DNA of 38,810 nucleotides from an uncultured PS1 clade bacterium (lineage in GTDB: Bacteria; Pseudomonadota; Alphaproteobacteria; MED-G09), in the NCBI GenBank assembly GCA_902608415.1, contig CACLNZ010000008.1:1-38810 (forward strand). Reading direction: 5' to 3'. Below are positions 32,263 to 38,810 of this stretch, one piece after another (position 1 is the first letter of the stretch; each line of letters starts with the position of its first letter). The position numbers were made by a program, and so were the translations under genes. The notes under the pieces are model-generated. The model saw only the letters and a list, made by a program, of their open reading frames with translations. It searched no databases and was not told where the DNA came from.

Positions 32263-32982
32263 ATGCTTAATAAAATTAAATATGAAAATGATGCTATTTC
32301 TCTACTTCGAGGAAGTAATATGGCCATTTTGTCTACATTATCAAAAAAATTTGAAGAATTTCCTTTTGGCAGTTTCATAACTTACATAACTGATCAAAAT
32401 AGATCAGTATACATATACGCAAGTGATTTAGCCGAACATACAAAAAATATCCATAATAACTCTAAATCATGCATTACAATATTTAATACAAATAAAGATG
32501 GGGATAAGCAAAATAGCTCCAGATTAAGCATTATGGGCCATTTTCAAAAAGTTGAATCTAATGATCTTAATAAATGTGAGGAGCGCTTTTTTAAGTTTTT
32601 ACCAGAAAGTAAAAAATACTCGCAAACCCATGATTTTAATTTTTATAAAATGAATCCTAACAAAATTAGATGGATTGGTGGTTTTGGAGAAATAGCTTGG
32701 TTAAATGATAAGAATTGGCAAATAAGTAATCCTGATTGGAGTGAAGAAGAGGGTTCTATGATTAATCATATGAATGAAGATCATAATGATGTTGTTGTTT
32801 CTTGTTTGAAGGGATTTCATGATATTGATGATGAAGCTTGCTCAATGATTGGTATAAATATTGATGGATATTACATAAAATCTAATAAAGTTATCTATTA
32901 TATTCCTTTTAAAAAGCCTTGCTTAAATTCTAAGGAAATAAGAGCCGCATTAGTGGATCATGCCAACTTATTTAAAAGTTAA
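32263..32982 (+). CDS. HugZ-like heme utilisation protein (PNPOx fold plus DUF2470)
   Basis: HugZ-type proteins bind heme in a split-barrel flavin-like fold and open its ring to release iron. The 239-residue product has the PNPOx-like part LLRGSNMAILSTLSKKFEEF, then FPFGSFITYITDQNRSVYIY and ISDLAEHTKN-like turns, and NKIRWIGGFGEIAWL, a mark of the family. The C-terminal DUF2470 domain begins at EEGSMINHMNEDHNDVVVSC. It lies one base after hmuV, so uptake and degradation are in one transcript. The reaction is inferred from family and context. Confidence 0.88.
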   Translation: MLNKIKYENDAISLLRGSNMAILSTLSKKFEEFPFGSFITYITDQNRSVYIYASDLAEHTKNIHNNSKSCITIFNTNKDGDKQNSSRLSIMGHFQKVESNDLNKCEERFFKFLPESKKYSQTHDFNFYKMNPNKIRWIGGFGEIAWLNDKNWQISNPDWSEEEGSMINHMNEDHNDVVVSCLKGFHDIDDEACSMIGINIDGYYIKSNKVIYYIPFKKPCLNSKEIRAALVDHANLFKS

Positions 32983-33051
32983 AAAAACGCTTTCAATATT
33001 AAGATTAATTTGCTGTAAATAAACTTCGTACATTTAATTCCGGGAGTAATT

Positions 33052-33747
33052 ATGAAAAATTTATTATTTATTTTAGCATTATTGGTTTCAGTTAATACAC
33101 TTGCTGATGGTCATGTAAAACCTGAAGAGGGTGCATTTACATCTTTATATGTAGCAGCAGCGGATGTAGATAAGTATACAGATTTTCTTAGAGAGAATAG
33201 TGATGCCTTCAAAGCTATAGGGTCAAGCGATGCTGGTGTTTGTATAACTAGATCTGGAAATCAATATCCTGGACAAATGATGGTTTGGAATGCTTTCCCA
33301 AGTGTAGAAGCAGCTATGATTGGTTCTTTAAAGTATGATCCTAATACAGCAACTGGTCAAATAACAAAAATGAGAGAATTAAAACATTCTACAATATGGA
33401 AATCATTAAAATCATTTCGTTTAGAACCTGGACACGAAGTTGTAGCTAGATTTAAGATTAAACAAAAGAATATTAATGCTTTTGTTGAGATTATGGCAGA
33501 ATTAGAAAAAGAGGTTCAAAAAAATGGTCATCCTAATTTTTTTAATGGTGTTATGGTATCTATAGCTGGTGGTAAAGAGTCGCAAACTATAAAAGTTAGG
33601 AATATTACTAATAGTGCTTCTGACCAAGGTAAAATAGTTGATGAGTATTTCTCAGGTAAATATAAATTATTTGATGAAGCTGTGGCACTTACAGAAGGTT
33701 TTGTTGATGAACAAATACAAGTTTGCGAACAAATTTATAAACAATAA
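33052..33747 (+). CDS. Exported protein with two related alpha/beta halves, unknown function
   Basis: A CGGGAG site precedes the ATG. The 231-residue product has a signal peptide (to about 19, ending LA before DGHVKP). The mature part seems to hold two related modules: TSLYVAAADVDKYTDFLREN followed by GVCITRSGNQYPGQMMVWNA, and VVARFKIKQKNINAFVEIMA followed by NGVMVSIAGGKESQTIKVRN. Each has a strand, a helix and two strands, as in ferredoxin-like ABM domains. Two cysteines may pair. The arrangement suggests a periplasmic dimeric-barrel-like fold, which I infer from pattern alone. Confidence 0.7.
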   Translation: MKNLLFILALLVSVNTLADGHVKPEEGAFTSLYVAAADVDKYTDFLRENSDAFKAIGSSDAGVCITRSGNQYPGQMMVWNAFPSVEAAMIGSLKYDPNTATGQITKMRELKHSTIWKSLKSFRLEPGHEVVARFKIKQKNINAFVEIMAELEKEVQKNGHPNFFNGVMVSIAGGKESQTIKVRNITNSASDQGKIVDEYFSGKYKLFDEAVALTEGFVDEQIQVCEQIYKQ

Positions 33748-33761
33748 AATAGGTTCTTATT

Positions 33762-35216
33762 ATGAGTGAAGTAGGTATTTCATCTATAGTTGGTTATATA
33801 CCAAAGTTAAGATTATTAAGAAAAAGCGTCGCAGAATCTAATGCTTGGCTTGCTCCAAACCTTATGGGAAAGGGGAAAGGAACGAGATCTATGGCTGGTT
33901 GGGATGAAGACAGTGTAACTATGTCTGTTGAAGCTGCTAGAAGATTGCTTGGTCCGGAAGACGATAGATCACATGTTGATAGTGTGTTTTTAGCTTCTAC
34001 TACAATGCCATTTGCAGACAGATTAAATTCAGGGATAGTCAGAGCTGCGCTAACATTAGAAGAATCAACTCAATGTACTGATATATCTTCAACCCTAAAA
34101 TGTGGAACAACAGCCTTAATAAATGCCATTGCATCTGTTCAATCTGGTAAAAGTAATTATTCTCTAGTTTTATCTTCTGATAAAAGAAAATCAAGAGTTG
34201 GAAGTGCGCAGGAACTTGATTTTGGTGATGCTTCAGCTGCTATTGGAATAAATAACAAAGATATTATTGCAAAAGTATTGTCTACATCATCAGTTTCAGT
34301 TGATTTTGTTGATCATTTTAGAGCTCCAAATGAAGAATTTGATTACAATTGGGAAGAAAGATGGATTCGAGACGAGGGTTATTTAAAAATTATTCCTAAA
34401 CTAATTAATAATTTACTTAAAGAAAATGATATAAACCCCTCAGAAATAAAGAAATTTATACTTCCATGTATTTTTCCTAGGGTACCACAAACTATTTCAA
34501 AAATTTGTGGTATAGATCCAGAAAATGTTGTTGATAATTTAGCATTAAATGTTGGTGATTCCGGATCTGCTCATCCTTTATTAATGTTAACTCATGTTTT
34601 AGAGAATGCTGAACCAAATGAAAAAATACTAGTTTGTTCATTTGGAGGCGGCGGGGATGCAATTCTTCTCGAAACAACTAAATTAATTAGCAAATTTAAA
34701 AATGATGAATCTATTTCTGCGCTATTAGATAATGGCGTTGAAGAGACTAACTATATGAAATATTTAACTTTTAATGATCTTGTTAAATGGGAAAAAGGTA
34801 TGAGAGGTGAAATCGATAGGAAAACAGCCCTTACAACTCTTTATAGGCATAATGATGCTATTATAGGTCTTGTTGGAGGTAAATGTTCTAAAACGGGAAC
34901 GATACAATTTCCTGCATCAAGAATATCTGTAAGCCCAAATAGTCCTGATATAGATACGCAAGAACCTTATAAACTTGCAGAAAAGAAAGCAAACATACTT
35001 TCTTGGTCAGCTGATTACCTTTCATTTTCAGTAAATCCACCTAATTATTATGGAATAGTATCTTTTGAAGAGGGTGGAAGGATTATGATGGATTTCACAG
35101 ATGTTGGTGAAGGTGAAATAGAATCAGGCAAAGATGTTAAAATGGTTTTCCGAATAAAGGCTATTGATGAAGCAAGAGGCTTTACAAGATATTTCTGGAA
35201 AGCTGTACCTATTTAA
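33762..35216 (+). CDS. HMG-CoA-synthase-like condensing enzyme fused to an OB-fold (DUF35-like) domain
   Basis: The first 330 residues resemble the HMG-CoA synthase / KAS III fold: GISSIVGYIPKLRL at the start, the catalytic Cys114 in ISSTLKCGTTALINAIAS, ELDFGDASAAIGI, and VCSFGGGGDAILLE. The rest (from about 365) is an OB-fold with a rubredoxin-like lead that usually carries four zinc cysteines. Here only Cys375 remains; the other positions are Thr378, Ser389 and Ser394. The OB part IVSFEEGGRIMMDFTDVGEG is intact. Such fusions work with a thiolase in the COG3425 group. The thiolase gene follows after 42 bases. The reaction catalysed is unproven. Confidence 0.85.
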   Translation: MSEVGISSIVGYIPKLRLLRKSVAESNAWLAPNLMGKGKGTRSMAGWDEDSVTMSVEAARRLLGPEDDRSHVDSVFLASTTMPFADRLNSGIVRAALTLEESTQCTDISSTLKCGTTALINAIASVQSGKSNYSLVLSSDKRKSRVGSAQELDFGDASAAIGINNKDIIAKVLSTSSVSVDFVDHFRAPNEEFDYNWEERWIRDEGYLKIIPKLINNLLKENDINPSEIKKFILPCIFPRVPQTISKICGIDPENVVDNLALNVGDSGSAHPLLMLTHVLENAEPNEKILVCSFGGGGDAILLETTKLISKFKNDESISALLDNGVEETNYMKYLTFNDLVKWEKGMRGEIDRKTALTTLYRHNDAIIGLVGGKCSKTGTIQFPASRISVSPNSPDIDTQEPYKLAEKKANILSWSADYLSFSVNPPNYYGIVSFEEGGRIMMDFTDVGEGEIESGKDVKMVFRIKAIDEARGFTRYFWKAVPI

Positions 35217-35258
35217 AGTGAATTATGATAAAAAATATTAAATTAAACGGAGAATCTG

Positions 35259-36455
35259 ATGGCTTCAGGAATTAAGGATAAAGTTGCAATCTTAGGAATG
35301 GGTTGTTCAAAATTTGGTGAAAGATGGGATACTAGCGCAGATGATCTTATGGTTGAGGCCTATATTGAAGCTCTTGATGATGCTGGAATAGAACCAAATC
35401 AACTTGATGCTGCATGGTTTTCTCATCACATAGATGATATTGGTGCCGGTAAAGGTGGTACGCCTATGTCAATAGCCCTAAGACTTCCAAACATTTCTGT
35501 AACTAGAGTAGAAAACTATTGTGCATCGGGGTCTGAAGCTTTAAGAGGCGCTGTTTATGCAGTTGCAGCTGGTGCTGCTGATATAGCAATTGCACTTGGT
35601 ATGGAAAAATTAAAAGATACGGGTTATGGTGGCTTACCAGCAACAAATTATGGTACTTTTGGTCCACAAATTGGACCGTCAGGATCTGCGCCTGGTAATT
35701 TTGCACAATTAGCTTCAGCTTATAGAGCTAAGCACGGTGTTTCTGCTGAAGATATGAAAAGAGCTATAGCGCATGTATCTGTAAAAAGTCATGCTAATGG
35801 CGCAAAAAATCCAAAAGCTCATCTTCAAAAGGAAGTTACAGAAGAGCAGGTATTAAACGCACCAATGATTGCAGAACCTCTTGGACTTTTTGATTGTTGT
35901 GGTGTTTCAGATGGAGCTGCTGCAGCGATCGTAACAACTCCAGAAATAGCTAAAAGTCTTGGTAAAGATAATCTTATCAGCGTTAAAGCGCTTCAATTAT
36001 CAGTTTCTAATGGCCTAGAATCTCATCACAATACTTGGGATGGTTCTTATTTTCATACAGTTAGAATAGCTGCAAAAAAGGCTTATGCTGAAGCGGGTAT
36101 TACAAAGCCAAGAGAAGAAATATCAATGATGGAAGTGCATGATTGTTTCTCTGTTACTGAATTAGTAACAATGGAAGACCTTTTCATATCTGAAGAAGGA
36201 CAGGCTGTTAAAGATGTTATGGATGGGTTTTATGACGCTGATGGACCTATTCCCTGTCAAATAGATGGCGGATTAAAATGTTTCGGACATCCTATAGGTG
36301 CTTCAGGCTTAAGAATGATTTATGAAATGTATCTTCAACTTCAAGGTAGGGCAGATAAAAGACAGTTAAAGAATCCTTCAATAGGATTAACTCATAATCT
36401 AGGCGGACAACCAGCTAATAATGTTTGTTCAGTAGCAATTATTGGATCTTTATAA
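35259..36455 (+). CDS. Thiolase-family enzyme (acetyl-CoA acetyltransferase-like)
   Basis: Thiolases make or break carbon-carbon bonds between acyl-CoA esters. The 398-residue product has nucleophile Cys88 in ENYCASGSEALRGAVYAVAA, an acid/base region in MEVHDCFSVTELVTMEDLF, and GGLKCFGHPIGASGLRMIYE with the second active-site His and Cys. It is the non-FadA subtype often called SCP-x-like or COG0183 thiolase, typical beside DUF35/OB-fold partners, which is exactly what precedes it. An ACGGAG site lies before the ATG. Two genes of the convergent group end immediately after its stop. Confidence 0.93.
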   Translation: MASGIKDKVAILGMGCSKFGERWDTSADDLMVEAYIEALDDAGIEPNQLDAAWFSHHIDDIGAGKGGTPMSIALRLPNISVTRVENYCASGSEALRGAVYAVAAGAADIAIALGMEKLKDTGYGGLPATNYGTFGPQIGPSGSAPGNFAQLASAYRAKHGVSAEDMKRAIAHVSVKSHANGAKNPKAHLQKEVTEEQVLNAPMIAEPLGLFDCCGVSDGAAAAIVTTPEIAKSLGKDNLISVKALQLSVSNGLESHHNTWDGSYFHTVRIAAKKAYAEAGITKPREEISMMEVHDCFSVTELVTMEDLFISEEGQAVKDVMDGFYDADGPIPCQIDGGLKCFGHPIGASGLRMIYEMYLQLQGRADKRQLKNPSIGLTHNLGGQPANNVCSVAIIGSL

Positions 36456-36950
36456 TTAATCTTTTGAATATCCATCTTTAATTCCCTTGAGGTAACCTGA
36501 ATAATTAGGTTGATCAATAGATAGCTTTGCCATTGTTGTTCTAACCAAATGATCCTTTAATTCATTATTGTCTCTATCTAATTCTTTATCGCTTATTCTT
36601 TTACATAAAACTTTATTAAGATCTTTAATATTGCCTTTTTCATTTAATAGTTTTTCTAGTCTAATAATTTCCTTTTCTTCATAACTATTTATTAGATTGA
36701 TCTCTCTTTTGATAATTTGAAGAGAATTCCTTGCTACAAAAGCATAAAACCTATTATGACCCGTAAGATGTGATATTAAATCATCATTAATAAATTCTAT
36801 TATTTCGTTAATTTTTGATTCATTAATTTGGTTAATATTTTTTAAAGTATCAATATGATTTTTTGTATTTGGAAAATCTTCAAAATTTAAATCTTCCAAA
36901 AAGCTTGTAATTGAAATTATTAACTCTTTTATGGTTGGTTCACTTCTCAT
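36456..36950 (-). CDS. DUF6285 (LvaB-like) kinase partner protein
   Basis: The 164-residue helical protein has the DUF6285 pattern: TIKELIISITSFLEDLNF at the start, HNRFYAFVARNSLQIIKREI in the middle (a conserved Phe-x-Ala-x-VA-x-N core in the family) and a closing LVRTTMAKLSIDQPNYSGYL. Proteins of this kind are encoded beside kinases like the upstream gene; LvaB of the levulinate pathway is needed for the LvaA kinase. It starts inside the stop of the kinase (ATGA overlap), so the pair is probably coupled. The match to DUF6285 is by remembered pattern. Confidence 0.75.
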   Translation of the reverse strand: MRSEPTIKELIISITSFLEDLNFEDFPNTKNHIDTLKNINQINESKINEIIEFINDDLISHLTGHNRFYAFVARNSLQIIKREINLINSYEEKEIIRLEKLLNEKGNIKDLNKVLCKRISDKELDRDNNELKDHLVRTTMAKLSIDQPNYSGYLKGIKDGYSKD

Positions 36951-37939
36951 GACATAATTAATTTCCTGACTAAATCAATTTCTGTTTCAGAGGATCTTCT
37001 TCCTATAGAGGCTCTATCAATAGATTTATCGAATCCAGATCGATAAATTTCAATCATATTTAAGCACATAATTCCCCATTTTAATGTTCCTAAGACTTCC
37101 CAAAATTTTAATCTTTCTTTATCAAGCTTTTTACCTAAAACTTTTTCATATGATATATACATATCTTCTCTCTCGCCAAAACCTCCAACAGGAAGCTCTA
37201 TCTTATTAAATCTCCAACTATTTACACAAATCCAGGATAAATCTTCATAAGGATCACCTATATGAAATAATTCCCAATCTAAAACCCCAGGAATTAAATT
37301 ATCATTAGATATTATTAAATTTCCATTCCTAAAATCTCCATGTATTAATTTTTTAGTAATTTTTTTCGGAATATTGTCCTTAAGCCAACTAATTGTATAA
37401 TCAAATACAGGTATATTTTGATTATGGGCTTTATAAACTTCTTCATATTTTAATAATTCATCTTCTGCTTCTGATATTTTAATATTATCAAATTTTGATA
37501 TTGGAATTTTATGGATATTTGCAATGATTTCACCACACTTTTTTGCAAGTTTTGGTCTAATCATTTTAAATTTATCACTATTGACTATTCTATTGCCTAA
37601 TGTTTCTCCCTCTATATATTCCATAAAGAAACCTTTTCCAATATTCTTATCGTTTATAACTTCGATAATTTTAGGAACAGGAACATTATAATCATTAGCA
37701 ATATTCATTACTTTTGCTTCATCAATTATATCAACAAAATTACTGCTTTCTTCATCTTTAAGGTTTCCTCCAGGAGTTCTTCGGAAGACTATTTTCTTTT
37801 TATTTTTTTTTGTATTAAGAATTATCTTCCAAGACTCATTACTTGAACCTCCTGAAAGTCGTGAAATATCTTCAATAGATATAAAATCAGGAATAAAATC
37901 AGTTATAATTTCACTTAATATTTTTTGTAAGTTTTCCAT
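36947..37939 (-). CDS. Phosphotransferase-family kinase, LvaA/ACAD11-like
   Basis: The 330 residues form an APH-type kinase: SGGSSNESWKIIL near 29-41 as the nucleotide loop, VFRRTPGG with the ATP-binding Lys/Arg region, the catalytic loop LIHGDFRNGNLI (His200, Asp202, Asn207) and metal-binding Asp221 in VLDWELFHIGDPYEDLSW. Relatives in ACAD10/11 and LvaA phosphorylate 4-hydroxyacyl-CoA esters, which lets an acyl-CoA dehydrogenase-like enzyme remove the hydroxyl as phosphate. That role fits the DUF6285 partner next to it. It could also act on another alcohol, and no acyl-CoA dehydrogenase is in the window. Confidence 0.85.
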   Translation of the reverse strand: MENLQKILSEIITDFIPDFISIEDISRLSGGSSNESWKIILNTKKNKKKIVFRRTPGGNLKDEESSNFVDIIDEAKVMNIANDYNVPVPKIIEVINDKNIGKGFFMEYIEGETLGNRIVNSDKFKMIRPKLAKKCGEIIANIHKIPISKFDNIKISEAEDELLKYEEVYKAHNQNIPVFDYTISWLKDNIPKKITKKLIHGDFRNGNLIISNDNLIPGVLDWELFHIGDPYEDLSWICVNSWRFNKIELPVGGFGEREDMYISYEKVLGKKLDKERLKFWEVLGTLKWGIMCLNMIEIYRSGFDKSIDRASIGRRSSETEIDLVRKLIMS

Positions 37940-37996
37940 TATGAAAAAATGTTAAAATACTATTATCTATAATTATTTTTATGCTACAAGGTAAAT

Positions 37997-38626
37997 ATGT
38001 CTAATGATACACAACAAAAAATATCTTTAATCAGAAGATTACGAACTTATTTCTTAACTGGTTTAGTTGTCGCTGCCCCAATTGCTATAACTATATGGGT
38101 AGCTATCTGGTTTATCGAAAGTGTTGATTCTTGGTTTTCACCATTTATACCAAACGCACTACAAGACTCTCCTTATAGTTTACCGGGAATTGGAGTTATT
38201 GCTTCATTATTTATTTTAACTGGTCTTGGTGCTTTAACAGCTAACATTTTTGGAAAAACAATTCTTCAATTTGGAGAAAGTCTTTTAGATAGAGTTCCGG
38301 TTATAAGAAATATATACGGCGCTCTTAAACAAATATTTGAAACTGTTGCTACACAATCTAATAAGAATTTTAAGGGTGTTGTCTTATTTGAGTATCCTAG
38401 AAAAGATATTTGGGCGCTTGGTTTCGTTACTACTGATGCCAAAGGCGAAATAGCAGATAAAAAGGGTGATGACCTATTATGTATTTTTGCTCCAACGACA
38501 CCTAATCCAACATCTGGTTATTTATTATTTGTACCACGTGAAGATACAATTCAAATGGATATGTCAGTTGAGGAGGCCGCTAAATTGATTATATCTGCTG
38601 GAATTGTTGTTCCAGATCAGGATTAA
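37997..38626 (+). CDS. DUF502-family membrane protein
   Basis: The 209-residue product has two predicted helices (LRTYFLTGLVVAAPIAITIW and LPGIGVIASLFILTGLGALT) and a following block FGESLLDRVPVIRNIYGALK, the family signature. The C-terminal part is a soluble beta-rich domain containing GFVTTDAKGEI and APTTPNPTSGYLLFVPREDT. DUF502 proteins are widespread and lie in the inner membrane, and their function is unclear. An AAGG site lies just before the ATG. Its TAA overlaps the convergent recG stop by two bases, an arrangement seen in Alphaproteobacteria. Confidence 0.93.
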   Translation: MSNDTQQKISLIRRLRTYFLTGLVVAAPIAITIWVAIWFIESVDSWFSPFIPNALQDSPYSLPGIGVIASLFILTGLGALTANIFGKTILQFGESLLDRVPVIRNIYGALKQIFETVATQSNKNFKGVVLFEYPRKDIWALGFVTTDAKGEIADKKGDDLLCIFAPTTPNPTSGYLLFVPREDTIQMDMSVEEAAKLIISAGIVVPDQD

Positions 38627-38810
38627 CCTGCATCAAGATATTTTAAAGCCTCATCTTTGCTAAATAATTGAAGCAGTAATCTTATATTTTTGTTTAGTCC
38701 GTTATTCTCTACAATTTTTTTGGCATTTTTATTTGCCAAATCAAGTAAGTCATTATCTTCGTTAAGATTGGCCATTTTAAAAATATGAAAACCTGATTGT
38801 CTAGTTCCTA
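38623..38810 (-). CDS. recG: ATP-dependent DNA helicase RecG, 3' end only
   Basis: The reverse-strand frame entering the window at 38808 reads GTRQSGFHIFKMANLNEDND and continues to LRLLLxLFxRDEAxxxLxAG-type ending RLLLQLFSKDEALKYLDAG before TAA. G-T-R-Q-S-G is the RecG motif VI region, and the ending is the usual alphaproteobacterial C-terminus. RecG reverses stalled replication forks and branch-migrates Holliday junctions. Sixty-one codons are present; the helicase core lies beyond the window. The frame must be read carefully, because a one-base slip gives an apparent stop here. Confidence 0.85.
   Translation of the reverse strand, partial: GTRQSGFHIFKMANLNEDNDLLDLANKNAKKIVENNGLNKNIRLLLQLFSKDEALKYLDAG

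Noticed and set aside
38623-38810. Apparent stop codon within the recG 3' end
   Set aside because: It comes from a one-base misreading of the frame. Read correctly, the frame is open to the window edge and shows the GTRQSG motif.

Overview
This is an AT-rich (roughly 70% A+T), densely packed bacterial chromosome segment. The block ssb-gyrA-coaD-cyclophilin-queA-tgt at the left end is a gene order I associate with Alphaproteobacteria. AT richness, very short spacers and many stop/start overlaps suggest a streamlined, probably marine, member of that class. I cannot place it more finely from sequence alone. No integrase, transposase, CRISPR array or prophage gene was seen.

Layout. (1) 1-6203: 3' end of ssb, then gyrA, coaD, a cyclophilin, queA and tgt, all rightward and partly overlapping. 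A good promoter and a perfect 17-nt palindrome precede gyrA. Tgt has lost its three zinc-binding cysteines. (2) 6200-14373: an accessory-looking stretch that begins at a tRNA-Lys(TTT). It holds small secreted proteins, NTF2-fold (SnoaL-like) proteins, a rhodanese/Adhesin_E fusion, a cold-shock protein, a GST and several tiny membrane ORFs under 62 codons. It also holds a 28-residue peptide with 11 cysteines and a collinear, decayed duplication of tRNA fragment, leader and small-ORF start. (3) 14378-26305: an outer-membrane barrel and MscS channel, small ABM/NTF2/VOC enzymes, a PlsC-type acyltransferase, a rhomboid protease, glmU-glmS, an orphan HsdR_N nuclease, GFA and MerC proteins, and a CREST/ceramidase-like membrane hydrolase. 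(4) 26300-32982: a metal island. A perfect 21-bp Fur-box-like palindrome lies between two divergent operons. Leftward are a TonB-dependent receptor with heme-receptor motifs, a His-rich membrane peptide, Ni-superoxide dismutase (sodN) and its maturation protease (sodX). Rightward are hmuT-hmuU-hmuV and a HugZ-like heme-degrading enzyme. (5) 33052-38810: a secreted two-repeat protein, an HMG-CoA-synthase-like/OB-fold fusion and a thiolase. Convergent to them is a kinase/DUF6285 pair resembling LvaA/LvaB. Then come a DUF502 membrane protein and the 3' end of recG.

How it fits together. The metal island reads as an iron-limitation response: heme is imported across both membranes and opened for iron, while superoxide defence is moved to a nickel enzyme. 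The thiolase/synthase and kinase/DUF6285 genes look like parts of a CoA-thioester pathway, perhaps for 4-hydroxy acids. Two proteins that normally hold structural zinc (Tgt and the OB-fold zinc ribbon) have lost their cysteines, which hints at zinc sparing. These readings are inferences from motifs and gene order; no database search was possible.
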